Position numbers and translations under genes: made by a program
Part shown: piece by piece, positions 25,777-34,412 of the stretch
Layout: the number at the start of each line of letters is the position of its first letter
Numbering within the stretch: the first letter of the stretch is position 1
Assembly: GCF_001428545.1 (NCBI RefSeq)
Contig: NZ_LMHZ01000034.1
Coordinates: forward strand, 182,174 to 246,173
Reading direction: 5' to 3'
Length of the DNA stretch: 64,000 bases
Origin: Noviherbaspirillum sp. Root189
GTDB taxonomy: Bacteria > Pseudomonadota > Gammaproteobacteria > Burkholderiales > Burkholderiaceae_D
The notes under the pieces: generated by a model
The model's database searches: none
The model's input: the letters and a program-made list of their open reading frames with translations, nothing else
Told to the model about the DNA's origin: nothing

Positions 25777-26181
25777 ATGTTGAACCTTCAATCACCTTCT
25801 TTCCTGCGCCGAGTCCTGCTCGCCGACGCCGCTGCCGGCGCCGTTACCGGATTGCTGATGGCGCTGGGCGCCGACACGCTGGAAAGCCTGTTGCAAATTC
25901 CAGCTGCACTGTTGCAGTCGGCTGGCATTGCCCTGCTACCTCTCGCCGCGCTGATTGTCTACGTTGCAACGCGCCAGCAACCGCCACGCGGTGCCGTGTG
26001 GGCAATCATCATCTGCAATGCCTTGTGGACACTGGACAGTTTCTATATCGCTTTTTCGGGATGGATTTCGCCAAATACCTTGGGACAGGCATTCATCGTG
26101 ACACAGGCAGTCGTGGTGGCGGTGTTTGCGGAACTGGAATACTTCGCGCTGCGCAAGTCGCGTGCGCTGGCTGCATGCTGA
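25777..26181 (+). CDS. Small four-helix membrane protein
   Basis: 134 residues. The start at MLNLQSPSFLRRVLLADAAAGAVTG has GGAG upstream; the frame extends further 5' without a better start. Four hydrophobic helices alternate with short loops (LLQSAGIALLPLAALIVYVATR; GAVWAIIICNALWTLDSF; FIVTQAVVVAVFAELEYFALRK). It resembles small conserved inner-membrane proteins of Burkholderiales of unknown function. A strong hairpin follows. Confidence 0.7.
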   Translation: MLNLQSPSFLRRVLLADAAAGAVTGLLMALGADTLESLLQIPAALLQSAGIALLPLAALIVYVATRQQPPRGAVWAIIICNALWTLDSFYIAFSGWISPNTLGQAFIVTQAVVVAVFAELEYFALRKSRALAAC

Positions 26182-26190
26182 ATCACGCAA

Positions 26191-26220
26191 AGAACAGGGC
26201 GGTCCGCGCCGCCCTGTTCT
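26191..26220 (+). terminator. Terminator-like hairpin
   Basis: AGAACAGGGCGG/CCGCCCTGTTCT, a perfect 12-bp stem with a 6-nt loop, followed by CCGGTTTTCCGATTTTT. Located ten bases after the stop codon of the small membrane protein gene. Confidence 0.75.
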
Positions 26221-26256
26221 CCGGTTTTCCGATTTTTGAGCCAGTCTGATACGGCG

Positions 26257-26367
26257 TCAGAACCTGCCACGACGTACTGTTCGTCCGGCTGCGGCGCCGG
26301 TGAACACGCGAGCCTGCACCTTTCGCCACAGGAAACCTGCGATCGCCAGAAAAATTATCTTACGCAT
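26257..26367 (-). CDS. Candidate 36-residue basic membrane-associated peptide
   Basis: A short frame beginning MRKIIFLAIAGFLWRKVQAR and ending GRTVRRGRF. GGAGG lies four bases before the ATG, an unusually strong ribosome binding site for a chance ORF. One hydrophobic helix is followed by many Arg. Similar tiny MRKI...FLWRK proteins are seen in beta-proteobacteria, but the function is unknown. Confidence 0.45.
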   Translation of the reverse strand: MRKIIFLAIAGFLWRKVQARVFTGAAAGRTVRRGRF

Positions 26368-26460
26368 ACAACCTCCATGATGAGGAATAGTGAATGTTAT
26401 TCAGACGACTGGGTGCCATGTTGGTTCCGGCTTTCTATCCATCAGGTCTTGCCTCGGTAG

Positions 26461-27669
26461 TTACGCGGCGGTCAGCTGTTCCCGGTTTGTCAGGGAAGGA
26501 AATAGTTTCACCCACAAAGCAACAATCAGGATCGTGCCGAGACCGCCCGCCACGACCGACGGCACGGTACCCAGCCATGCGGCAGTGACACCGGATTCGA
26601 ATTCTCCCAGCTGGTTCGATGCGCCGATGAAAATTGAATTGACCGCACTGACCCGGCCCCGCATGTCATTCGGCGTATCGAGCTGCACAAGCGACTGGCG
26701 CACCACCACGCTGACCATGTCGAAAGCCCCGGTCAGCGCCAATGCGACGAGCGACACGGCAAACGAACTCGACAAGGCAAACACCAGTGTCGCGATCCCA
26801 TACAAGGCTACCGACCCGAACATGATCTTTCCGACGCGACGTTGTATCGGATGACGGGCGAGATAGAGCGACACCAGCAAAGCACCGACCGCAGGGGCCG
26901 ATCGCAGTAAACCGAGCCCCCATGGCCCCACATGCAGGATGTCTCGTGCAAAGATCGGCAGCAAGGCAGTGGCTCCGCCAAGCAAGACGGCGAACAGGTC
27001 GAGCGATATCGCGCCAAGGATTTCCTTGCGGCTCCAGATGAAACCAATACCAGCGAACAGACTTCCCAGGGTCACCGGTTCGCGCAATTTCGGCGGCTGT
27101 TCAATGCGTATCCGGAGCGTCATCGCAATTGCCAGCAGACACAATGCGCCGCACACCATATACACCAGGGCCGCACCACCGACATAAATAAAACCGCCAA
27201 TCGCCGGACCGAGAATGATCGCGAACTGGGTGCCGGCCGAGTTAACCGCCAGCGCACGCGGCAGAACATGGGGCGGCACCAGCAACGGCCCAAGCGCCTG
27301 CTGCGTTGGCATCTGGAATGCCTTGGCTGTCCCGAGGGCAACCGAGGCAAGCAGAATGGCTTCGCGTCCCAGCCAGTCACCCAATGTGCCGACGATCAGC
27401 CCCATCGCTACACAGAGCTGCGCGACCAGGCACCAGCCAAGGATGCGACGCCGATCGTACCGGTCTGCAACCTGGCCGACAATCAGCGACAGTGCCAGTG
27501 CAGGAAGGAATTGTGCAAGGCCCACCATACCGAGATCGTAAGCGCTGTGCGTGATGTCGTACATCTGCCATGCAACGATCACCATCAACATCTGGTTGGA
27601 CATGGTCGTGGCAACGCGACTCAGGAAAAAATAACGAAAAGAGCGAAATTCAATCAGTGGATTTTTCAT
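26461..27669 (-). CDS. MFS transporter (EntS/MFS_3-like)
   Basis: 402 residues, about 12 helices. IEFRSFRYFFLSRVATTMSNQMLMVIVAWQMYD and GQVADRYDRRRILGWCLV match the EntS-type MFS_3 subgroup, whose members export siderophores or drugs. The start is taken as the ATG of MKNPLIEF; a TTG immediately before it is also in frame. No regulator or siderophore gene is adjacent, so the substrate remains open. Confidence 0.85.
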   Translation of the reverse strand: MKNPLIEFRSFRYFFLSRVATTMSNQMLMVIVAWQMYDITHSAYDLGMVGLAQFLPALALSLIVGQVADRYDRRRILGWCLVAQLCVAMGLIVGTLGDWLGREAILLASVALGTAKAFQMPTQQALGPLLVPPHVLPRALAVNSAGTQFAIILGPAIGGFIYVGGAALVYMVCGALCLLAIAMTLRIRIEQPPKLREPVTLGSLFAGIGFIWSRKEILGAISLDLFAVLLGGATALLPIFARDILHVGPWGLGLLRSAPAVGALLVSLYLARHPIQRRVGKIMFGSVALYGIATLVFALSSSFAVSLVALALTGAFDMVSVVVRQSLVQLDTPNDMRGRVSAVNSIFIGASNQLGEFESGVTAAWLGTVPSVVAGGLGTILIVALWVKLFPSLTNREQLTAA

Positions 27670-27898
27670 CAAACCAATGCAAAAGATCTTGCGTAAATAA
27701 GTACTGCCTTTGAACTTACTGCCATCTTTTCCGTTAACCGGGAGTGCGCATCCATCTTTCTTTCAAACGGCTAGCAAGCAAGGGCGGGGGATTGCATGTT
27801 CTCAATACTCCGCTCACATTAAGCAGCGATCATAACGGATGCAGGAATTTGCCGATGGCACACCGATGCGCGGCAACTTAATTCCGCCAGGAACAGGC

Positions 27899-29512
27899 AT
27901 GAAAAATCTCGAACGCCGGCCACACCAAATCCGACAGATCTTCAGAGCACGCGAAATGCTGACGCTGGCAGTGCTCGCGCTTTCTCTTTTCATTACCTAC
28001 CGCCTGTGGGATGTCGCGGCGCGTTCCGCAGATCAGGCGCTACAGACGACGTTCGAGTTCAAAGTGCGCGAAGCCAATATCCGTATCGAGCAAAGACTGG
28101 CCATCTACCAGCAAATGCTGCGTGCCACGGTCGGACTATTCCATTCGGCCGACGATGTAACGCGGAAAGAATTTCAATCCTTTATTTCTTCCTTATCTTT
28201 ACCAGAAATGTTTCCAGGGGTCCAGGGTATAGGATTGAGCCTGATTGTTCCGGCCGCGGATAAAGATCGCCATATTGCAGCGGTCCGCGCTGAAGGCTTT
28301 CCGGAATATACGATCACGCCCGAAGGTGCACGAGATATCTACACATCGATTATCTACCTCGAGCCTTTCTTTGGCCGCAATCTGCGTGCATTCGGCTATG
28401 ACATGTACTCGGAACCGGCCCGACGCGCGGCAATGGATTTTGCGCGGGATGCAGGTTCGGCTGCTTTGTCGGCTAAGGTCAAGCTGGTGCAGGAAGGTGG
28501 AAGCGCTATTCAAAACGGCTTCCTGATGTATTTGCCGCTGTATCGCAATGGCGCACCGCATACGTCACTGGAACAACGCCGCGCCAATATTATTGGTTGG
28601 GTGTATGCACCATTCCGCGTGGATGATTTCATGCATGGCGTAAGTGGAGAATATGCAGATGAACTGGACATCGAAATTTTCGACGACGAAACAATCAATG
28701 CCGAGTCGAAGATGTTTGACTCCAATGATGCACTGGACGCCACGTCGAACGAGCGTGTACTAAAGCGCGTCAGTTTCATCCAGGCGGCAAACCGCACATG
28801 GACGGTTGTGACGGCGGCCTCACCGCAATTCGAGATGAGCTTGCGCTCCGACCGCCCCCAGTTGATCCTGCAGTCCGGAATCAGCATCAGCCTGATGATT
28901 TCCTTGCTGATATGGCTATTCCTGGATGATCGCGCACGTGCCCTGCATGCTGCGCAGCAGGCGATGCAACTCGCCTTATATGATGCATTGACCGGTCTGC
29001 CGAATCGCAAGCTGCTTGAGGAGCGACTGGGACAGGCGCTGAACAAGGCGAAGCGTGGGCACAGCCATGTTGCGCTGCTCTTCATCGATCTCGACAAATT
29101 CAAGCCGGTCAATGACAATTTCGGCCATGCCTATGGTGACCTGCTGCTGAAGGAGGTTGCAAAACGCTTGCAGAACTGCATGCGGGAATCCGATACCGCG
29201 TCCCGTCTTGGGGGAGACGAATTTGTGGTGTTATTGTCGGATATCGAGGGCCGCAATGGCACCGCGTTGGTTGCGAAAAAAATCCTCGACCTGCTGGTAC
29301 TGCCTTATGAGATTTCAGGTCACACCTTTGAAATTTCAGCAAGCATTGGCGCGACCATCTATCCCGAAGATGGCACCGACGGCAAATCGTTGATCAGGAA
29401 CGCGGACCTTGCAATGTATGAAGCAAAAAATGCGGGGCGCGCTACCATACGCTTTGCCCAGCGAGACACCCAGCACAATTCCGCTGTCATGCATGCAGCC
29501 AATCAACCCTGA
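27899..29512 (+). CDS. CHASE-GGDEF diguanylate cyclase
   Basis: About 537 residues from MKNLERRPHQ (AGGA six bases before; a second in-frame ATG 60 bp upstream is possible). TM1 is at about 20-38; the periplasmic CHASE domain includes RIEQRLAIYQQMLRATVGLF, GVQGIGLSLIVP and GWVYAPFRVDDFM; TM2 is at about 325-343. The cytoplasmic GGDEF motif is at 438-442 with inhibitory site RESD. CHASE domains bind small extracytoplasmic ligands, such as adenine-type or peptide signals, and this protein should turn that signal into c-di-GMP synthesis. Confidence 0.9.
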   Translation: MKNLERRPHQIRQIFRAREMLTLAVLALSLFITYRLWDVAARSADQALQTTFEFKVREANIRIEQRLAIYQQMLRATVGLFHSADDVTRKEFQSFISSLSLPEMFPGVQGIGLSLIVPAADKDRHIAAVRAEGFPEYTITPEGARDIYTSIIYLEPFFGRNLRAFGYDMYSEPARRAAMDFARDAGSAALSAKVKLVQEGGSAIQNGFLMYLPLYRNGAPHTSLEQRRANIIGWVYAPFRVDDFMHGVSGEYADELDIEIFDDETINAESKMFDSNDALDATSNERVLKRVSFIQAANRTWTVVTAASPQFEMSLRSDRPQLILQSGISISLMISLLIWLFLDDRARALHAAQQAMQLALYDALTGLPNRKLLEERLGQALNKAKRGHSHVALLFIDLDKFKPVNDNFGHAYGDLLLKEVAKRLQNCMRESDTASRLGGDEFVVLLSDIEGRNGTALVAKKILDLLVLPYEISGHTFEISASIGATIYPEDGTDGKSLIRNADLAMYEAKNAGRATIRFAQRDTQHNSAVMHAANQP

Positions 29513-29607
29513 TGAAATCCTTCTGTGCCCATCATCAGCCACTGAGCGCCGATGCATGTCGCTACGACGGTTGCTGACCGTAGCGGCACGCATGCACCGT
29601 CAGGATG

Positions 29608-31515
29608 TCAGGGTGTATTTGCCGTCCCTGCTTCACCAGCCTTTCCGGCAATTGTGCTTACCGCACCGGCGGGCGTAATTTTCCGGATCGTGTGGTTATT
29701 GGTATCGGCGACATAAAGATTCCCGGCAGGATCGATGGTGATGCCACGCGGCGCATTGAAGCGTGCCGCCGTGCCATTGCCGTCGGCACTGCCGGTCGCG
29801 GCCGCCATACCGGCGATCGTGGTCACGACACCCTCCGGCGTAACTTTACGAATCACATGGTTGCTGGTATCGGCCACATACACATTGCCCGCAGCATCGA
29901 CTGCGACACCATAGGCATTGCTGCCGATCTTTGCCGCATCGCCCTGACCGTCCGCATAACCGCAGGTATTCTCCACCGCTGCGGTCGCCACTTTGCCGGC
30001 GAGGATGCTGACTGTACCGGTAGGAGCGATACGATCAATGGTGCAGCTGAACGCCGATTGACCGAGTGGACCGAAATCGCTGCCGGTATCCGATACATAC
30101 AGGTTGCCTGCACTATCGAGCGCCAGGCCTCGCGGTTCACGAATGTTGGCAATTGTGCTGCGCACGCCGCCAGGGGTCAGTCGCTCCACCAGGGAAGAAA
30201 AATTATTGGTGAAGTACACATTGCCGATGGTATCGGTAGCGATACCGAAGGCGTAGGCGTTTTCCAATGGCGTGCTGACGGTGCCATTGGTCGTGATCTT
30301 GCGTATGCGTCCGGTATTGAGGAAGGTGTCAGTGACGAACAGATTGCCCACTGCATCGACAGTGATGCCAGTCAGTACATTGAAACGCGCGGCCGCGCCG
30401 ACTCCGTCCACTGGCGCGGCACCCGGCGTACCGAATTGACCCGGTGTGCCGGCAAGGGTCGTGACCGCGCCAGTGATGGTGTTGAACTTGCGCACCGTAT
30501 CACTGCCGGAATCGGCGATGTACAGATAGCCGCCCGCGCCTGCAACCAACGCACGTGGAGCATTAAACCGCGCATTGAGAGCACGGCTGGGGTCAGAGCC
30601 CGGTGGCGTGGTTGGCGTGTTCGGATCAACCGGCTGCGTACCGGGGGCGACAGGAATCAGGTTGATGGCGGCGACGGTGTCGGTCGGCGTCACGGCAGCA
30701 GCAATATCCATGGTTTTCTGGATGGATTCCTCCGGGGTGTTGAAGCTCATGCCTTGCTGAACTGCAAAATAATGACCGACGGTAAATTTATTATCGAGCA
30801 ACGAGGGCACGAAACCCCAGGTTGGATCGCCGACAAAGGTGTGCGCTGAGTCGAGCATGCTGCGTACCAGTGTGCCCTTGGTAGCTCGTCCGCTGGTCAG
30901 TTCGCCCACCCAAAATTGCACGTCTTCCTCGGGCGGTGCGGTCGCGCCGCTGCGGCCAAGTACATTTTTGTAAATTACGCGAACGAAGTCAGCATTGCTC
31001 ATACCGGGCGAATAGCCGGTCAAGGCCGTGTACTGGATTGCCGCATTAAAGAAAGTATCTGCGATCTGGCTGATGCTTTGTCCTGCCTTTACCTGATCCA
31101 TCCAATAATTCAAACCCTCCGCTTCAGGAATACGGTTGAAAAAGGCGATATATAACTCGGTCAGTATCTTGAGTTGTGCGGGCGGGAGTGTCAGTGATTT
31201 GGCGCCGATTTCCGGATCGACCGTGATGTCGGCGAATTTGAACAGGTTGATCCCGGCGCCGAGGTTCGACGTCCCATCTGCACCGGTATTGTCAATGACG
31301 GTGTAGCCGGTGGCGGCCTTGATGATGGTGTAGTTGCGTCGGTTGCCAGTAAATACGGCGGTGTTTTCGACGACGGTGGCGGGGGCGAAACTACTGCGTG
31401 TCGCCGAAGCAGATGTTTGCTCGCTTCCGCCACAAGCAGTCAGCAGGGCAGCAAAAATGGTCGAGGCGGCAAGACAGGATAAGCAATGCACTGGCCTTTG
31501 CAAAAAATGCGACAT
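29608..31515 (-). CDS. DUF4214 + NHL-repeat lipoprotein
   Basis: 635 residues from the start MSHFLQRPVHC (GGAGC 6 bases upstream). Signal peptide with lipobox ALLTACGG. DUF4214 spans about 110-240 (LTELYIAFFNRIPEAEGLNYW; ADFVRVIYKNVLGRSG), a module common in calcium-binding and S-layer-like surface proteins of beta-proteobacteria. It is followed by NHL repeats (FNAPRALVAGAGGYLYIADSG and others) forming a propeller. The last repeats closely resemble those of the 409-residue NHL lipoprotein upstream. Probably outer-surface or periplasmic; role unknown. Confidence 0.85.
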   Translation of the reverse strand: MSHFLQRPVHCLSCLAASTIFAALLTACGGSEQTSASATRSSFAPATVVENTAVFTGNRRNYTIIKAATGYTVIDNTGADGTSNLGAGINLFKFADITVDPEIGAKSLTLPPAQLKILTELYIAFFNRIPEAEGLNYWMDQVKAGQSISQIADTFFNAAIQYTALTGYSPGMSNADFVRVIYKNVLGRSGATAPPEEDVQFWVGELTSGRATKGTLVRSMLDSAHTFVGDPTWGFVPSLLDNKFTVGHYFAVQQGMSFNTPEESIQKTMDIAAAVTPTDTVAAINLIPVAPGTQPVDPNTPTTPPGSDPSRALNARFNAPRALVAGAGGYLYIADSGSDTVRKFNTITGAVTTLAGTPGQFGTPGAAPVDGVGAAARFNVLTGITVDAVGNLFVTDTFLNTGRIRKITTNGTVSTPLENAYAFGIATDTIGNVYFTNNFSSLVERLTPGGVRSTIANIREPRGLALDSAGNLYVSDTGSDFGPLGQSAFSCTIDRIAPTGTVSILAGKVATAAVENTCGYADGQGDAAKIGSNAYGVAVDAAGNVYVADTSNHVIRKVTPEGVVTTIAGMAAATGSADGNGTAARFNAPRGITIDPAGNLYVADTNNHTIRKITPAGAVSTIAGKAGEAGTANTP

Positions 31516-31880
31516 GAAAAGCTCCATATTTATATTTGCGTGTCCGTGGCTTTGGCTGACCATTGGCATTGGTCTCCTGGTCTGTGGCACGCGGATGAGG
31601 TTGGGCTCCCTGTCGTGTTTTTGTTGTGCGTACGCGCCGCGCGTTCGCTGTTGGGCTTACGCAGCATCTGGTCAAGATAACAATCGCGGTCCAGCGCTGT
31701 TTGATTCCGCGCAAACGCGCAGGGAAGCTGATCGACGCTGACGCAGTGGCGCAACAGGCCGCATCAACAAGCGCATTTAACAATGACGAAAAAAGGCCCG
31801 CCAGAGGCGGGCCAACATCCATATGGACAATATGGACGAGACAGACGACAACGAGGAGAGAGAATACGGCGCGTTGCGGA
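31516..31880. other. 365-bp intergenic region
   Basis: Upstream region of the NHL/DUF4214 gene plus the terminator of the DUF4148 gene (listed separately). No ORF with coding character. Confidence 0.5.
31789..31813 (-). terminator. Intrinsic terminator of the DUF4148 gene
   Basis: On the minus strand GGCCCGCC-TCT-GGCGGGCC is followed by six T residues, about 70 bases after the stop codon. Confidence 0.85.
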
Positions 31881-32267
31881 TCAGCTGCCGTAACGGCTTG
31901 TCACGGGACGGCTTGCTTTGGCAGCCTGGATTGCTTCGTTACGCACCTCTTCACGCGACCTGGTCGAGGCGACATAGGTGTGTTCTACAAATTCCGGAGT
32001 GTGTCCCAAGGTGCCTTGGGCATATGCAGCCTCAAGCTCGGCACGCACTTCGGCGCGGGATTTGCCGGAGACGAGCGGCTGGTGCTCGACAAATTCCTGA
32101 TGCGTGGAAACCTGATTTTGTGCAGGCGAATTATTCAGCTCGGCTTGTACTTCCGCGCGGGTACGGGTTGACGTGAAGTTAGTGTGCTCGACAAACTCGT
32201 CTGCCGCGAAGGCGGCAGCGGAAGTGGCGATAAGTGCAAGGGCAACGCTGGTCATTTTGATGTTCAT
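31881..32267 (-). CDS. DUF4148 periplasmic protein with three internal repeats
   Basis: 128 residues from MNIKMTSVALALIATSAAAFA (signal peptide, cleavage AFA|AD; GGAGA upstream). The mature part is three repeats of the pattern EFVEH...-SR(A/E)EV(R/Q)(A/N)E: EFVEHTNFTSTRTRAEVQAEL, EFVEHQ...SRAEVRAELE, EFVEHT...SREEVRNEAI. DUF4148 proteins with SRAEV motifs are abundant in Burkholderiales and often stress- or host-induced, with no known biochemical role. It is divergent from an HxlR regulator, which may control it. Confidence 0.85.
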   Translation of the reverse strand: MNIKMTSVALALIATSAAAFAADEFVEHTNFTSTRTRAEVQAELNNSPAQNQVSTHQEFVEHQPLVSGKSRAEVRAELEAAYAQGTLGHTPEFVEHTYVASTRSREEVRNEAIQAAKASRPVTSRYGS

Positions 32268-32351
32268 TTGAAATTCTCCACAGGTTCGATAAAGGGTTGG
32301 CGGCACTTGGCTGCCAGAGAAATGCACTTGCGGTGCTTGCCTCCCAGTGGC

Positions 32352-32406
32352 TTGCGTTTTGCAAGTAACGAATTCATCATAGCCTAGTGACTTTTATTTT
32401 GCAAGC
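32352..32406. promoter_or_regulatory. Repeated TTTTGCAAG motif in the DUF4148/HxlR spacer
   Basis: CTTGC-GTTTT-GCAAG is a 5-bp dyad at 32352-32366. The half TTTTGCAAG recurs 40 bp later at 32398-32406, immediately before the HxlR coding region. Paired copies in a divergent promoter suggest an operator for the HxlR protein. Confidence 0.4.
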
Positions 32407-32422
32407 GTCTAAAATGAAAATT

Positions 32423-32869
32423 ATGGAAAAAACGACTAAATGTGCCGCACCACTGTCCTGCCCGATTGTGCGGTCAGCCATGCTGCTGGGTGATGAATGG
32501 ATCCTGCTGGCCTTGCGGGCGCTGTTTCGCGGGCCCTTGCGCTTCGATGATTTGCAAAAGCAGACCGGGGCGGCGACCAACATTCTGACCACCCGCCTCA
32601 ACCGCCTGATTGAAGGCGGACTGGTTGAAAAGGTGCCGTATCAAGAGCGCCCGCCGCGCTTCAATTACCAATTGACCAAGGCCGGAATGGGACTCTTTCC
32701 AATCGTGCTTGAACTCATGCGATTTGGCGAAGAATACTTGCAATGTCCGGATGCAAAACCGGTGCGCCTGCGCCATAGCGAGTGCGGAAAACTGTCGAGG
32801 CCGGGTCAGAACTGTTCCGAGTGCGGCAAACCGCTCAAACTCGGTAATGTGACGATGGAAGATTCCTGA
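32423..32869 (+). CDS. HxlR-family transcriptional regulator
   Basis: 148 residues. CAAPLSCPIVRSAMLLGDEW and ILLALRALFRGPLRFDDLQ, then TRLNRLIEGGLVEKVPYQERP are the winged-helix signature of HxlR (DUF24). A conserved N-terminal Cys typical of redox- or aldehyde-sensing members is present. The C-terminus carries two CxxC-like pairs (HSECGK, NCSECGKPL) that could bind zinc. An in-frame ATG three codons upstream (MKIM) is possible. Faces the DUF4148 gene. Confidence 0.85.
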   Translation: MEKTTKCAAPLSCPIVRSAMLLGDEWILLALRALFRGPLRFDDLQKQTGAATNILTTRLNRLIEGGLVEKVPYQERPPRFNYQLTKAGMGLFPIVLELMRFGEEYLQCPDAKPVRLRHSECGKLSRPGQNCSECGKPLKLGNVTMEDS

Positions 32870-32900
32870 GAAAGCAACGCCTGCGTAGATGGCTGGCGTC

Positions 32901-32936
32901 AAAAAGCGAGGCAATGCTTTGATGCATTCCTCGCTT
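32901..32936 (-). terminator. Terminator of the MFS gene on the minus strand
   Basis: Stem AAGCGAGG-(C)-AATGC / GCATT-CCTCGCTT with one bulged base. Read on the minus strand the stem ends in CTTTTTG. It lies between convergent genes and probably serves both. Confidence 0.7.
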
Positions 32937-32973
32937 CCTGCTTGTGTCGTCGCTATTGCTACTGTCTGCAATG

Positions 32974-34236
32974 TCAGACTGCGGTCGCGGTCCTTGCGGG
33001 AATATGCGCTTCGCGAATCGGCAGGTTGATCAGTGCGGCGGCGAGTGCCAGCACGATATCGATGTACCACATCCAGTTGTAGTTGCCGAAGCGGACAAAC
33101 GCGAGGCCGCCGAGCCATGCACCAAAGAAGCCGCCGATCTGATGCGACAGCAAGGTCAGTCCAAATAAAGTCGACAGGTAACGCGTACCAAACAGTTTGC
33201 CGACCAGCCCGGCGGTCGGGGGCACGGTGGCTAGCCAAGTAAAGCCAAGTGCAGCCGCGAAAACGTAGAAGGTCATCGCGGTCTTCGGCGCCATCAGATA
33301 AATCACGATCATCGCGGCGCGGCTCGCATACATCAGCGCAAGCAGTGATTTCATGCGATAGCGCGACGATAGCATGCCTGCAGTCAGGCTCCCGGCGATA
33401 TTGAACAGGCCGATCAATGCCAGCGATGTTGCGGATACGCCCGCAGGGAGATTGCACAACGCCACTTCACCAGGCAAATGCGTCACCAGGAAAGCAATGT
33501 GAAAACCGCAAGTAAAAAATCCCGCATGCAAAAACAGGTAACTTGGGTCACGCAGTGCGATGCGGACTTGCTCGCCAAGGCCCATGGCTGCCGGTGCAGC
33601 GGCAACGGTCGTCGCGGCAGCAGGAGTGGCGGCCGGTGTTTGCATCGTGGCAGCCGGGCGTTTCCGCAAAGGCCATGCTAGTGGAATGGTGGCCAGCGTC
33701 GTCACGGCCATCGTGAGCATTGCCATCACCCAGCCCGCGCTGCTAATGATCGCCTGCAGCAAGGGAGCGAAGACAAATTGTCCGAACGAGCCTCCGGCAT
33801 TGATAAAACCGGAAGCGAAAGCGCGGCGCTCGGCGGGAAGACGCTGTGACGTGGCACCGATCAAGATGGAAAAACTTCCAGCGCCTGCTCCGGCCGCACT
33901 GAGCACACCGAGTGCCAACAACAGTCCCCATTCCGTCTTGACGAAAGGCGTTATGGCTGTGCCTGCCGCCAGCATCAGTCCGCCGGCGACGATGACCTTT
34001 ACCGGCCCGTACTTATCGGCGATAGCGCCGAAGATAGGCTGCGATGCGCCCCACACGAACTGGCCAACGGCCATCGCGAAACTGATGGTAACGATGCCAA
34101 GCTGGGTCGATGTGTTGATCGGCGAAACGAACAGACCGGTCGTCAGTCGCGCACCGACGGTGATCATCATGATCGCCGCAGCGGCAAGTGTAAGCGTCCA
34201 CGCGGCGCGCGAGCTCAGGGTATTCTGGTTTTCCAT
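32974..34236 (-). CDS. MFS transporter (OFA/monocarboxylate-like)
   Basis: 420 residues from MENQNTLSSRAAW (AGGAGC upstream). About 12 helices. SQPIFGAIADKYGPVKVIVAGG is the MFS motif A in the form seen in the oxalate:formate antiporter/monocarboxylate branch, and GFHIAFLVTHLPGEVALC is typical of its second half. Divergent from the hotdog thioesterase gene. Substrate unknown, perhaps an organic acid. Confidence 0.85.
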   Translation of the reverse strand: MENQNTLSSRAAWTLTLAAAAIMMITVGARLTTGLFVSPINTSTQLGIVTISFAMAVGQFVWGASQPIFGAIADKYGPVKVIVAGGLMLAAGTAITPFVKTEWGLLLALGVLSAAGAGAGSFSILIGATSQRLPAERRAFASGFINAGGSFGQFVFAPLLQAIISSAGWVMAMLTMAVTTLATIPLAWPLRKRPAATMQTPAATPAAATTVAAAPAAMGLGEQVRIALRDPSYLFLHAGFFTCGFHIAFLVTHLPGEVALCNLPAGVSATSLALIGLFNIAGSLTAGMLSSRYRMKSLLALMYASRAAMIVIYLMAPKTAMTFYVFAAALGFTWLATVPPTAGLVGKLFGTRYLSTLFGLTLLSHQIGGFFGAWLGGLAFVRFGNYNWMWYIDIVLALAAALINLPIREAHIPARTATAV

Positions 34237-34347
34237 GTCACTGCTCCTGCAAGGGCCCAAGGGTTGGAGTTGCAGCCAATGCAGCGGATCTCACGGTGCA
34301 TAGTCATCTATCCGCCTGCACGCCAAGTTGTCAGTTTTGGATTATAG

Positions 34348-34357
34348 TGCATATGCA
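34348..34357. promoter_or_regulatory. Palindrome TGCATATGCA in divergent promoter
   Basis: A perfect 10-bp palindrome within the AT-rich stretch ATTATAGTGCATATGCATAT, between the divergent MFS and thioesterase genes. It overlaps a TATAAT-like -10. Possible operator for an unidentified regulator. Confidence 0.3.
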
Positions 34358-34412
34358 TATAATTGTTAAAAAGCATTCTTTAAGGCATTAATTTAATAAG
34401 AAGGATTTACTG

